The notes under the pieces were generated by a model. It saw only the letters and a program-made list of their open reading frames with translations, did not search any database and was not told the DNA's origin. Shown here in pieces: positions 1-6,712 of a stretch of DNA of 12,742 nucleotides. This DNA comes from Acidobacteriota bacterium (GTDB taxonomy: Bacteria; Acidobacteriota; Terriglobia; Acidiferrales; 2-02-FULL-67-57), in contig JACPRL010000096.1 in assembly GCA_016189965.1 (NCBI GenBank), forward strand, positions 1-12,742. Direction: 5' to 3'. A program made the translations under genes and the position numbers. Within the stretch, counting starts at the first letter, position 1. Each line of letters begins with the position of its first letter.

Positions 1-160
1 CTCCGACCGGCTCGGCATCGGGGTCTTCTACCGCTGCGAAATGCCCACCTACGAGGACTACCTGGAGCGGAAGGGACGCATCCGCCGCGACCAGCCGCTG
101 GCCGAGCGCGAAGACATCTACCAGCGCGACGTCACCCCGCTGCTCGACGCGCTCTTCTAG
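1..160 (+). CDS. 2-oxoacid:ferredoxin oxidoreductase beta subunit, C-terminal fragment (probable)
   Basis: Only the last 52 codons are in the window, read from base 2 to the TAG at 158-160; the gene begins before the left edge. The peptide contains IGVFYRCEMPTYEDYL and ends DVTPLLDALF. A 'GVFYR.E.PTYE' segment close to the C-terminus is typical of beta (thiamine diphosphate-binding) subunits of 2-oxoglutarate/pyruvate:ferredoxin oxidoreductases, which decarboxylate 2-oxoacids and pass the electrons to ferredoxin in the cytoplasm. The catalytic and cofactor-binding parts are outside the window, so the call rests on this tail alone and is tentative. Its stop codon overlaps, on the other strand, the stop of the convergent porin gene within a single CTAG. 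Confidence 0.5.
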   Translation, partial: SDRLGIGVFYRCEMPTYEDYLERKGRIRRDQPLAEREDIYQRDVTPLLDALF

Positions 161-1590
161 AACTTGTAAATCACGTCAAATTGCATTCGCTTCAGGTAGG
201 GGTCGCGCCCGAGCGGCCGGAAGCGCGGCGGCACCAGGCTCAGGTTGTCCTCGGCATTGAACAAGCGCCCTACGAAGAGGATGTACTCCAGGGTGACGTG
301 GCGGTGCGCCTGGTAGGCGCCGTGGAAGCGGTGGTTGAGCACATTGGTGGAGGCGCGCAGGTCGCTGAAGCTGTAGGCGCCGATGACGGCGTCGCGCTCC
401 ACCCGCATCAACGTGTAGCCGAAGGCCAGGTCGCCCTTCTCGCGCGTCTGGCCGATTTCCGCTTCCGCCCAGTAGCCGCTGCGCTCGCGGCCGCCGCGCA
501 GGTTGTTGACGAAGTCGAAGGTGAGCCGCAGCGGCCAGCGCGCCGCCAGGCGGTAGTTGAGCTCGGCAATCAGGTCGAGGTAGGCGAAGCGCTCCGTGTA
601 GCCGATGATGTTTCCGACCGCATCCACGCGAACGCTGTTCGAGAGCGGCAGGCTGGGCCGCAGCGTGCCGGCGCCGAGGGCGAGAGCGATGCTGTCCACA
701 TTGCGGAAATTGATGCCCGCCGCGTAGAGACCCAACTTCCACTCGTCGCTCAACTTCCAGTGCGACTGCACCTGCCCGCCCCAGATGAAGCTGTCGCCGC
801 CGGCTGACAACTCGTTGAAGGGAAGCTGGAAACCGACCAGCGTCAGATTGGTGAGTGGCGAATCCTGGAAGTCAAACGACAGCGTTTCCGCAAAGCCTTC
901 CGGGTTGAGGTCGTTGTCAAAGGTGAGCTCAGTGTGGTACCAGGGGTAGGCGAACTTGCCCGCCGTCACGGTCGCCCACGGCGCCCACTGCGGGTTGTAG
1001 CTCAGCCAGAACTTGTCCAAGCCAAAATCCTTGCGGGTGAAGAAGCCGGTGAAGGTCTGGTTGGTGGTGATGGGGTCCTCGAGTTGTCCGGTGGCGAAGC
1101 GCAGGCCGCCGCTGAGCTCGTCGGTGATGCGGGCGCGAGCCTCGAAGCGCAGCCGGGCGCGCTCGCGGTGCCGCTGCTGGGTGCCGGCCTGGAAGAACGG
1201 CTCGTAGCGGACGCGGAGGTCGCCGCTGAAACTGAAGCTGGAGAGCCGCTTGTGCAGGCTGTCGTCGGCTTTCTGCGTCTCCGCCACCGTCTTTTCCAGT
1301 TGTTCGACTCGGGCTTCGAGCGGCTTCTCCTCGGGCGCGGCGGCAGCGGCCGCTTCGTCGGCCGCTCCTCCGCCGCCCGCGGGGTTCAGACGCCGCTTCA
1401 GGTCTTCCAGCAGCGCGCCCTGGCGTCGCAGCAGCTCTTGCAACTGGGAAATCTGCTCCTGTTGCTGCGCCACTTGCGCTTTCAACTCCTCCAGCTCCTT
1501 GGCGGCTTTCGTGGCCGTGTCCTCAGCTCGCGAGACCAGGCCACCCAGACAAACCAGAAGCACCAGACTGCAGACCAGCCCTTTTCTCAT
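157..1590 (-). CDS. Putative outer-membrane porin with N-terminal coiled coil (Porin_5-like)
   Basis: 477 residues. Chosen start is the ATG at 1590, because a GGAGGG Shine-Dalgarno lies about 7 nt upstream and a Sec signal peptide follows at once (MRKGLVCSLVLLVCLGGLVSRA, cleavage near residue 22); the 62 codons open upstream have no such signal. Cys14 is preceded by Val, so a lipoprotein is unlikely. Residues 28-69 (E/L/Q-rich) and about 90-118 look like coiled coils, separated by an Ala/Gly/Glu linker; the rest, from FSFSGDLRVRYE onward, is amphipathic beta strands with many aromatic residues, ending in a terminal Phe (DVIYKF) as outer-membrane barrels do. Segments such as RARLRFEARARITDELSGG and the run LTFDNDLNPEGF fit the 'putative porin' family (Porin_5). 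Predicted role: diffusion channel in the outer membrane; substrate unknown. It follows the transglutaminase gene by 94 nt and may be cotranscribed with it. Confidence 0.8.
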   Translation of the reverse strand: MRKGLVCSLVLLVCLGGLVSRAEDTATKAAKELEELKAQVAQQQEQISQLQELLRRQGALLEDLKRRLNPAGGGGAADEAAAAAAPEEKPLEARVEQLEKTVAETQKADDSLHKRLSSFSFSGDLRVRYEPFFQAGTQQRHRERARLRFEARARITDELSGGLRFATGQLEDPITTNQTFTGFFTRKDFGLDKFWLSYNPQWAPWATVTAGKFAYPWYHTELTFDNDLNPEGFAETLSFDFQDSPLTNLTLVGFQLPFNELSAGGDSFIWGGQVQSHWKLSDEWKLGLYAAGINFRNVDSIALALGAGTLRPSLPLSNSVRVDAVGNIIGYTERFAYLDLIAELNYRLAARWPLRLTFDFVNNLRGGRERSGYWAEAEIGQTREKGDLAFGYTLMRVERDAVIGAYSFSDLRASTNVLNHRFHGAYQAHRHVTLEYILFVGRLFNAEDNLSLVPPRFRPLGRDPYLKRMQFDVIYKF

Positions 1591-1684
1591 GGCACACCCT
1601 CCGGCGGATTGTTCCCGCACAAACTCGATGGAAATCCCCCGCGTCTGTCGGAGGGAAAGCCTATTCGTTCCCGAACTGGTTTGT

Positions 1685-2713
1685 CTACTGCCGGGCGGGT
1701 GGCGCGGGCGTCGGCAGGTCGCGGAAGGTGAAGCGCGTTTCGACCTGCTCGAACGGCTTCCCGTCCACTTCCGCATAGGGGTAAATGAAGTAGTTCAGCG
1801 GCTCGCCGGCGGGGGTGGGATTCAGGCGGACGTCGCGGCCCAGGGTGAAGAGCACGCGGTGCTCGTCGTGAGCACCAAAGAAGTAGTCCCGTTTCTCCGG
1901 CTGCTTCCAGGCTTCCGAGGCGTCGACGGGAATCCAGCCGTAGGGCTCCACGTAGAACTGCGCCCAGCAGTGGTAGCCGGGGATCTCGCCTTCCGCCTTG
2001 GCGGGCGGCAGCGGAAAACCGATCTCAAAGCGCGCCGGGATGCCGGCGGCGCGCATCATGCCAATGAGCAGGGCGTGGAAGTCGGTGCAGTTGCCGCGGC
2101 GCGCCCGGCAGGCAAAGAGCGCGTCACCGCGACCCCAGCCTTCGCCCGACTTGTCGTAGCGCAGGGTCGATATCACGTAATCGTAGACGGCGCGGGCCTT
2201 CTCGAGCGGCGTCCGGCGCCCCTGTGTTTCCTGCCGGGATAACGCCACGATGAGGTCGTCGAGGGGCACGAGCCGGTCGGGCTGGAGGAAGCGGGCCAAC
2301 GCTTGCGGCGGCTTCGTGGTCGCGAGCACCGTACCGCCGCCCTGGTTGAGCGCCACCTGATGCTCCTGCCGGGTTACGCGGAAGCGCATCCGCACCGCAA
2401 GTGACTCCCTGAGGTCGGCCTGCTGCGCCTGGACGTAAAGATACTTGTTGCCGTATTCGCGCTCGCTGTGCTCCTCAAAAGGCACGGGAGACTCGATGCT
2501 CAGCACGCTGATTTGCTGATGTTCATCCGATTGGGGAAAAGGCAGCCACAGCCGGACGGCGTGCCCGCTGGCGGGAAGCTCCGGCAAGCGGACTTCATAA
2601 GTGAACTCGAAATGACGGACGGCCAGGGCCGGCTCCGGCGGACGCGACACCAGAGCGACAGCCGCCACGACAGAAAGAAGGATGGCAATCCCCACCACTA
2701 TGCGAAAGGTCAT
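1685..2713 (-). CDS. Exported transglutaminase-like (cysteine protease fold) protein
   Basis: 342 residues, ATG at 2713 with an AGGGAGG Shine-Dalgarno just upstream. Residues 4-23 form a single hydrophobic segment (signal anchor or uncleaved signal peptide), so the rest is probably periplasmic. The N-terminal half (about 33-130) is a beta-rich domain with VRLWLPFPQSDEHQQI, as often precedes transglutaminase-like cores. The core at about 165-270 shows the full triad: Cys209 in RGNCTDFH, His248 in GYHCWAQFYV, Asp264 in WIPVDAS. This is the TGc/Transglut_core superfamily; bacterial members are usually peptidases or amide-bond hydrolases rather than crosslinkers, and the substrate cannot be told from sequence. 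A near-consensus promoter lies about 125 bp upstream, flanked by two dyad sites, and the porin gene lies 94 nt downstream on the same strand. Confidence 0.85.
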   Translation of the reverse strand: MTFRIVVGIAILLSVVAAVALVSRPPEPALAVRHFEFTYEVRLPELPASGHAVRLWLPFPQSDEHQQISVLSIESPVPFEEHSEREYGNKYLYVQAQQADLRESLAVRMRFRVTRQEHQVALNQGGGTVLATTKPPQALARFLQPDRLVPLDDLIVALSRQETQGRRTPLEKARAVYDYVISTLRYDKSGEGWGRGDALFACRARRGNCTDFHALLIGMMRAAGIPARFEIGFPLPPAKAEGEIPGYHCWAQFYVEPYGWIPVDASEAWKQPEKRDYFFGAHDEHRVLFTLGRDVRLNPTPAGEPLNYFIYPYAEVDGKPFEQVETRFTFRDLPTPAPPARQ

Positions 2714-2829
2714 TCCCCCTCCCTGCAGCGTGCACGAATCTCTTAGCTTTGAGTCCCGGGGAGAAGCACTGCCCCCACGGCCAGCGAAGTGTTACGGTCC
2801 GCCCGTGCCCCGAGCGACGCCCGATGCTC

Positions 2830-2883
2830 GAGAGAACTTCTTATAGCCTCCCATCAAATTCGGTGTCAACAAGAAGTTCTCTC
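2830..2883. promoter_or_regulatory. Two AGAANTTCT dyads forming a 13-bp inverted repeat around a promoter
   Basis: GAGAGAACTTCTT (2830-2842) and AAGAAGTTCTCTC (2871-2883) are perfect inverted repeats with 28 nt between them. Each arm also holds its own 9-bp palindrome, AGAACTTCT at 2833-2841 and AGAAGTTCT at 2872-2880, with centres 39 bp apart. One overlaps the -10 and start point of the leftward promoter, the other abuts its -35. This is the layout expected of two operator half-pairs for a dimeric regulator, possibly acting by looping. A stem-loop is an alternative, but the transcript would begin inside one arm, so it would not contain both. Confidence 0.5.
2840..2869 (-). promoter_or_regulatory. 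Sigma70-type promoter for the transglutaminase-porin unit
   Basis: On the minus strand there is a perfect -35 TTGACA (2869-2864), an 18-nt spacer, and a -10 TATAAG (2845-2840). The predicted start point is near 2833, giving a 5' leader of about 120 nt before the ATG at 2713. It lies exactly between the two arms of the inverted repeat at 2830-2883. Confidence 0.6.
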
Positions 2884-2933
2884 CTGCCCGCGCCGACAGG
2901 GACGACCGAAATCAACCTGCCGTGGTTTTTCAC

Positions 2934-2962
2934 TTGACACCCGCGCCCGGCGAAGCTAGGAA
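2934..2962 (+). promoter_or_regulatory. Probable promoter for the DUF4331-TPR unit
   Basis: A perfect TTGACA at 2934-2939 is followed after 17 nt by TAGGAA (2957-2962), a weak -10; the overlapping AATAAT at 2961-2966 has a better sequence but a 21-nt spacer. It lies about 85 nt before the ATG at 3047 in the divergent intergenic region, so the two outward promoters have -35 boxes about 65 bp apart. Confidence 0.45.
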
Positions 2963-3046
2963 TAATCACAGCAGGGGAGGGCGAGGGGGCCGCCGGAGCC
3001 GCACGCGGCGTCCACCAGAACATCTGCCTGCCAGAGGGAGAGTGCA

Positions 3047-3934
3047 ATGACTCCTCGTCTCGCCGCGGTTGCTCTGTGTCTACTTATCTCTTTTTTGCCT
3101 TTCTTCGCCGTCGTCGCTTCCGACCACTCGGACGCGCCGCAGGCGATGGGCATCACACGGCAGGACGCCAACCTTACCGACCTGCACGCCTTTGTCGTCG
3201 GCTCGAACCTGGTGCTGGCACTCGCGATGAACCCTGCCATCCCGCCGACCGCCACCGGCTACGTTTTCCCGACCGACCTAACCTTCGAGATCAGCATTGA
3301 TGTGGATTCCGAGGTCAGCCCTTCGGACCCGCTCGGCGACGGCGGCACCATCGTGCGGCCGGAGCGGATCAGCGAAGACATCGTGTTCCGACTTCGCTTC
3401 CGCAACGACGGTTCGGCCCGCATCCAACGCATTGTGCGCGGGCCGGTTCAATGCGACCCGCATCTCGTGAACTTCTTTGCCGGCCTGCGCGACGACCCCT
3501 TCATTCGCGGGCCGCGCCAGGGCCGCAACATCGCCGCGATTGTCTTGGAGCTGCCGCTGAGCTCGGTGCTGAGCGGGCAGAGCACATTGCTCATCTGGGC
3601 GACCGCGAAGGTGGAGGGTTTCGACTCCCCGTTCCAGGAGTTGGCGGGACGTTCCTTGCGCTCCATGTTCCCCGAGCAGGCGGCCCTGAACCGGCTGCAT
3701 CCGAAGCACCACCTGCACCGGGCCGGCTTGCGGCCGGACGTGATGATTTACAACACCGCCTTGCCCGCCGCCTTCCCCAACGGGCGGGCGCTGGCGGACG
3801 ACGTGGTCGATCTGGTTTGCTCGTTGAGTGGCGACTGTCGAGTGGTTGGCAGTGATGCTCCTTTTCCATCGTCGAATGATGTGCCCTTCCTGACCACCTT
3901 CCCCTACCTCGCCCCGCCCCATCCGGCCCCGTGA
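3047..3934 (+). CDS. Secreted DUF4331 family protein
   Basis: 295 residues, ATG at 3047 with GAGGGAG about 7 nt upstream. A Sec signal peptide (residues 1-24, hydrophobic core AAVALCLLISFLPFFAVVA) is followed directly by SDHSDAP, then by NLTDLHAFV and, near the end, FPNGRALADDVVDL (243-256). The mature N-terminal 'SDHxDAP', the 'D..DL.AF' segment and the 'GRAL.DDVVD' segment are the hallmarks of DUF4331, a family of exported proteins with no settled function. This copy is shorter than many DUF4331 proteins, which often run past 400 residues. A His-rich stretch, HPKHHLHRAG (218-227), lies before the conserved tail and could bind metal, which is inference only. The stop codon overlaps the GTG of the TPR gene, so the two are probably translated together. 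Confidence 0.8.
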   Translation: MTPRLAAVALCLLISFLPFFAVVASDHSDAPQAMGITRQDANLTDLHAFVVGSNLVLALAMNPAIPPTATGYVFPTDLTFEISIDVDSEVSPSDPLGDGGTIVRPERISEDIVFRLRFRNDGSARIQRIVRGPVQCDPHLVNFFAGLRDDPFIRGPRQGRNIAAIVLELPLSSVLSGQSTLLIWATAKVEGFDSPFQELAGRSLRSMFPEQAALNRLHPKHHLHRAGLRPDVMIYNTALPAAFPNGRALADDVVDLVCSLSGDCRVVGSDAPFPSSNDVPFLTTFPYLAPPHPAP

Positions 3935-5232
3935 GGCCGCCGGGCGGCGCCGTTCGCCCCGTGAGGCAAGTTTTCCTCTCCGCTGTTCTCGCTGCTGTTC
4001 TCGCCGGCTTCGCTGCAACTGCGCAGGAAAGCGTCCCGCCGGGCGACACGGATGCGCGCATCGAGTACTACAAAGCGCGGCTGGGGGGCCCCGGTACATA
4101 TCCCGTTTATACGCAACTCGGGGCAGCCTACGTCCAGAAAGCCCGCGAAACCGGCCTAGTGAGCTACTACGAGGAGGCGGAGCGCTACCTCGAGCGCTCG
4201 CTCGAATTCCAGCGCAACTTCGAGGCTCTGCGCTGGCTCGCTGTCGTCTACACCGCCCAGCACCAGTTTCCCGAAGCTCTCCCCTACGCCCGGGAAGCCG
4301 TCGAAACGCTGCCCGAGGACCTCGACGCCCAGGCGGCACTGTTCGACGTCCTGCTCGCTCTCGGCCGCCACGACGAGGCCGCCGCCGTGCTGGAAACGAT
4401 GCAGCAAAGTGAACCCGGCTTTCACGTCTCCGCCCGACTGGCCGCTCTGCGGCACTATCGGGGGGAACTCCGGGCGGCGCTGGAAGGGATCAACCAAGCC
4501 TGCGCGGAGGCGGACGCTGAGCCCTGGCCGCTTGAGACTCGCGCCTGGTGCCAAGTGCGCCGCGGCGCGCTCTCGCTCGACAACTGCCGGCCCGAAGACG
4601 CCGAAGCGGCCTACCAACGCGCTCTCGAGATTCTCCCCGCGTATTATCTGGCGCTCGAACACCTAGCCGAACTGCGCGCCGCGCAGGGCCGCCTGTCCGA
4701 GGCCATCGAGCTCTACCGCCGGCTGCTCGAGAACCAGCCCAACCCCGAATACCGCCTTGCCCTGGCCGACCTCTACGACGAGAGTGGAGAGGATGCGCAA
4801 GCCGCCCAAGAGCGCGGTTCCGCGGCGAGGGAGATGCGCCAGGCGACCGAGAACGGCTCGCGGCTCTACCTCCGTCCTCTCGCTCTCCTGCTGGTAGACA
4901 AGCCCGAGACCGCTGCCGAAGGCTTGCGCTGGGCTGAAGAGGATTTCAAGCATCGGCAGGATGCCTACGCCGCCGCCACGCTGGCCTGGGCGCACCACAG
5001 GAACGGAAACCGCCGAGAGGCGCTCGAGTTTCTCGACCTGGCCCTGCGCCCCGGCCTCAAAGATGCCACCCTGCTGCTCGACGCGGCGCTGATGGCCTAT
5101 GAAGCCGGCGAACGCGAGCGAGCCCGCGGCTACCTCGAGCAAGCCCTCGCCTGCCCGGTTCGGCTCCGGCCAGCCGACCGCGCTCGCGCCGCACGCCTCC
5201 GTGCCCGCCTCTCGCCCTCCTCCCCGCCCTAG
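3931..5232 (+). CDS. Secreted tetratricopeptide-repeat protein
   Basis: 433 residues from the GTG at 3931, whose GTGA overlaps the TGA of the DUF4331 gene. A second in-frame GTG at 3961 sits in the same sequence context and gives a more usual signal peptide (MRQVFLSAVLAAVLAGFAATAQ); no Shine-Dalgarno precedes either one, so translational coupling favours 3931 and signal-peptide shape favours 3961. The mature part is alpha-helical with TPR-like pairs at about 58-92, 98-130, 132-164, 218-236, 238-270 and 345-377; good examples are EALRWLAVVYTAQHQFPEAL and ALEHLAELRAAQGRLSEAIE. TPR arrays bind other proteins; no enzymatic domain is seen. The tight coupling suggests it works with or on the DUF4331 protein outside the cytoplasmic membrane. 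A pair of REP-like hairpins begins 7 nt after the stop. Confidence 0.8.
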   Translation: MRPPGGAVRPVRQVFLSAVLAAVLAGFAATAQESVPPGDTDARIEYYKARLGGPGTYPVYTQLGAAYVQKARETGLVSYYEEAERYLERSLEFQRNFEALRWLAVVYTAQHQFPEALPYAREAVETLPEDLDAQAALFDVLLALGRHDEAAAVLETMQQSEPGFHVSARLAALRHYRGELRAALEGINQACAEADAEPWPLETRAWCQVRRGALSLDNCRPEDAEAAYQRALEILPAYYLALEHLAELRAAQGRLSEAIELYRRLLENQPNPEYRLALADLYDESGEDAQAAQERGSAAREMRQATENGSRLYLRPLALLLVDKPETAAEGLRWAEEDFKHRQDAYAAATLAWAHHRNGNRREALEFLDLALRPGLKDATLLLDAALMAYEAGERERARGYLEQALACPVRLRPADRARAARLRARLSPSSPP

Positions 5233-5239
5233 TCGGAGT

Positions 5240-5301
5240 GGAAGGCTGAAGCCTTCCGCTACAGCGAGAGCACGCGATGTAGCGGAACCCTTCAGGGTTC
5301 C
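5240..5301. repeat. REP-like inverted pair (GTAG + hairpin), copies 1 and 2
   Basis: Unit 1 (5240-5262, minus orientation) reads GTAGCG then a hairpin GGAAGGC-TTCA-GCCTTCC. Unit 2 (5279-5301, plus orientation) reads GTAGCG then GGAACCC-TTCA-GGGTTCC. The two share the GTAGCG head, loop and outer stem but differ at two stem positions on each side, with both sides changed so pairing is kept. The GTAG heads face each other across 16 bp. The same two units occur at 12684-12742 in the opposite arrangement. Lying right behind the TPR stop codon, they could also end transcription, although there is no T tract. Confidence 0.8.
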
Positions 5302-5357
5302 ATTGTACGAGCCACCCGCGACCTGTGACCCGGCGATCATTCAACCGCACCACCGAG

Positions 5358-5418
5358 CCCCCAGGCTCCCGCCTGGGGGAATCCGGACTCCATCCTCCCC
5401 GAGGCCGGAGCCTCGGGG
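5358..5418. repeat. Two perfect 9-bp tetraloop hairpins
   Basis: CCCCCAGGC (5358-5366), loop TCCC, GCCTGGGGG (5371-5379); then CCCCGAGGC (5397-5405), loop CGGA, GCCTCGGGG (5410-5418). The two stems are similar (CCCCvAGGC type) but not identical. TCCC loops recur in the hairpin at 9757-9774. No T tract follows, so intrinsic termination is doubtful. Confidence 0.6.
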
Positions 5419-5520
5419 CTCGGAGATTGATTTGCCATGGTGGGAATGGCGCCAGGAGCCTCAGGGGGAGGCCGCCCGCTACCCTCCTACCGGCGGGCGG
5501 GCGATCGTGGCGGGAAGGGC

Positions 5521-5540
5521 CGGTGTCACCAGTGACACCG
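5521..5540. promoter_or_regulatory. 20-bp palindrome, possible operator
   Basis: CGGTGTCAC-CA-GTGACACCG: perfect 9-bp arms around a 2-bp centre, 29 bp before the candidate -35 of the ferritin-like gene. The size and symmetry fit a dimeric regulator site. It might instead be one more of the small hairpins that fill this genome's gaps (GGTGTCA, loop CCAG, TGACACC). Confidence 0.35.
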
Positions 5541-5569
5541 CTATCCCAGAAACGGGCCCGAAGGGCGAA

Positions 5570-5598
5570 TTGTAGCTTCCCCTCGCGGCTGCTAAGAT
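5570..5598 (+). promoter_or_regulatory. Candidate promoter for the ferritin-like gene
   Basis: TTGTAG (5570-5575), a 17-nt spacer and TAAGAT (5593-5598), placing the start near 5605, about 30 nt before the ATG and just ahead of the AAAGGAG ribosome binding site. The -35 matches only three of six positions. Confidence 0.35.
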
Positions 5599-5634
5599 GG
5601 CAGCCTCACGCGCGACCCAACAAAGGAGCTTCCG

Positions 5635-6291
5635 ATGGACAGCAAAGCCTTCGTCGAGGAACTCGCCGCCGCCAACCAGGCGCTGCTCGACGAGCTCGGC
5701 GACGTGCGCGCGCTGGCCGACTCCCACCCTCAGCCCCGCGACGGCCTCGCTACCCTGCTGCGGGTGGCGCTGGCCAATGAAATCAGCGTGGCCGAACTCG
5801 CCGCCCGCTGGATGCCCACCGTGGCCGACTGGGACATCAAGATCGCCCTGGCGCAGCAGGCCGGCGACGAAGCCCGCCACTTCATCCTGCTCGAAAAGCG
5901 GCTCGCCACACTCGGCATCTCTCTGGCCGACTTCGCCCCGCCGGCCGAGAACAAACTCTTCGCCTACCTGAACAGCCTCGAAACGCCGGTGGAGAAAATC
6001 GCCGCCGGGCAGTTCACCCTCGAAGCCCTGGCCTATAAAGTCAACGACGCCTTCCTGCGCTACTGCGAGCTGGTGGGCGACAAAGAAACCGCTCAGCTCT
6101 ACCGGAACTTCATCCAGCCCGACGAGCTCTTCCACCACCAGTTGGGGCGGCGCCTGCTGGAAAAGCACGCGCGCAGTGACGACGACCAGCGCCGCGCCCG
6201 CCAAGCGGTCACGAAAACGCTCGCGGTCGCCCGCGAGCTGCGCGCTGCGGCCGCGCAGAAGCTCGGCACTGCCTGCTTTCCGGGCTGCTGA
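5635..6291 (+). CDS. Ferritin-like di-iron four-helix-bundle protein
   Basis: 218 residues, ATG at 5635 with AAAGGAG 6 nt upstream. It is almost all helix, with no signal peptide, so cytoplasmic. The carboxylate/His pattern of the ferritin-like superfamily is complete: Glu49 (NEISVAE), Glu79-x-x-His82 (GDEARHF), Glu130 (FTLEALAY) and Glu164-x-x-His167 (DELFHH), spaced about 30 and 34 residues within each helix pair. Such sites bind two iron or manganese ions and serve in iron storage, peroxide reduction or substrate oxygenation; which of these cannot be decided here, and I do not recognise a named subfamily. The C-terminus (TACFPGC) has two Cys. The DUF971 gene starts 11 nt after its stop, so the two are very likely cotranscribed. 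Confidence 0.75.
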   Translation: MDSKAFVEELAAANQALLDELGDVRALADSHPQPRDGLATLLRVALANEISVAELAARWMPTVADWDIKIALAQQAGDEARHFILLEKRLATLGISLADFAPPAENKLFAYLNSLETPVEKIAAGQFTLEALAYKVNDAFLRYCELVGDKETAQLYRNFIQPDELFHHQLGRRLLEKHARSDDDQRRARQAVTKTLAVARELRAAAAQKLGTACFPGC

Positions 6292-6302
6292 CCCGTTCTG
6301 CG

Positions 6303-6674
6303 ATGCCGGGCGACGCTCGCACCGAACCCGCCAGCGTCCGTATTCTGCTGACCACGGGCGAGGGCGTGCGCATTGAATGGAAGGATGGCCACTCGAGCCG
6401 CTACACGTTTCCCTTTCTCCGCGAACACTGTCCCTGCGCTACCTGCCGCGACCGCCGCGCGCATGGCCTGAGCGTCACGGGGGAGAAAATCCGAACGCCG
6501 CTGCCGGTCTACACGGAGCCGGTGCGCGCGCAGGCGGCCGAGCCGGTCGGCCACTATGCCGTGCGCTTCACCTTCAGCGACGCCCACGCCACCGGCATCT
6601 ATAGCTTTGAGTACCTGCGCGAAATCTGTCCCTGCGAGAAGTGCCAACCCGCGCGCAAAGGAGAGACGCCTTGA
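6303..6674 (+). CDS. DUF971 (GBBH-like N-terminal domain) protein
   Basis: 123 residues, ATG at 6303; no clear Shine-Dalgarno, and the short 11-nt gap suggests reinitiation after the ferritin-like gene. The protein shows the DUF971 pattern twice over: 'EWKDGHSSRYTFPFLREHCPCATC' type motif near 25-48 and HYAVRFTFSDAHATGIYSFE leading to a second CPCEKC at 109-114. Cys43/45/48 and Cys109/111/114 form two CxCxxC clusters that could bind a metal, probably zinc or an Fe-S cluster. DUF971 (PF06155) is the N-terminal domain of gamma-butyrobetaine hydroxylase and is also found alone or attached to Mrp/ApbC-type Fe-S carriers in bacteria. Beside a di-iron protein this suggests a link to iron or Fe-S handling, which is inference. 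Confidence 0.8.
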   Translation: MPGDARTEPASVRILLTTGEGVRIEWKDGHSSRYTFPFLREHCPCATCRDRRAHGLSVTGEKIRTPLPVYTEPVRAQAAEPVGHYAVRFTFSDAHATGIYSFEYLREICPCEKCQPARKGETP

Positions 6675-6712
6675 GACAAGCGCCGGGCGGGTTGAGCTAT
6701 CTAGAAGCCAAT

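Larger units (their letters stand above)
5233..5634. other. Gene-free gap rich in hairpins (402 bp)
   Basis: I see no coding sequence with a ribosome binding site here. The gap holds, in order, an inverted pair of REP-like units, two 9-bp-stem tetraloop hairpins, a 20-bp palindrome and a candidate promoter for the ferritin-like gene; these are listed separately. Around 5455-5475 there is also a right half-arm (AGGAGCCTCAGGG) matching part of the hairpin at 10033-10056. Confidence 0.6.

Noticed and set aside
1591..1684. A separate promoter for the porin gene in the 94-nt gap
   Set aside because: The best match (TAGACA, 18 nt, TAGGCT) has a poor -10; cotranscription with the transglutaminase gene is simpler.
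1250..2242. Long rightward open frame (330 codons) opposite the porin and transglutaminase genes
   Set aside because: It is antisense to two clear genes, is low-complexity (runs of Ser, Ala, Arg) and has no ribosome site. High GC makes such open frames common.
3278..4339. Leftward open frame of 353 codons across the DUF4331-TPR junction
   Set aside because: Arg/Gly/Ala-rich composition, no domain or signal peptide, and fully antisense to two well-supported genes.
5358..5418. Hairpins considered as intrinsic terminators
   Set aside because: Stems are strong but no run of T follows on either strand, and similar hairpins occur far from gene ends.
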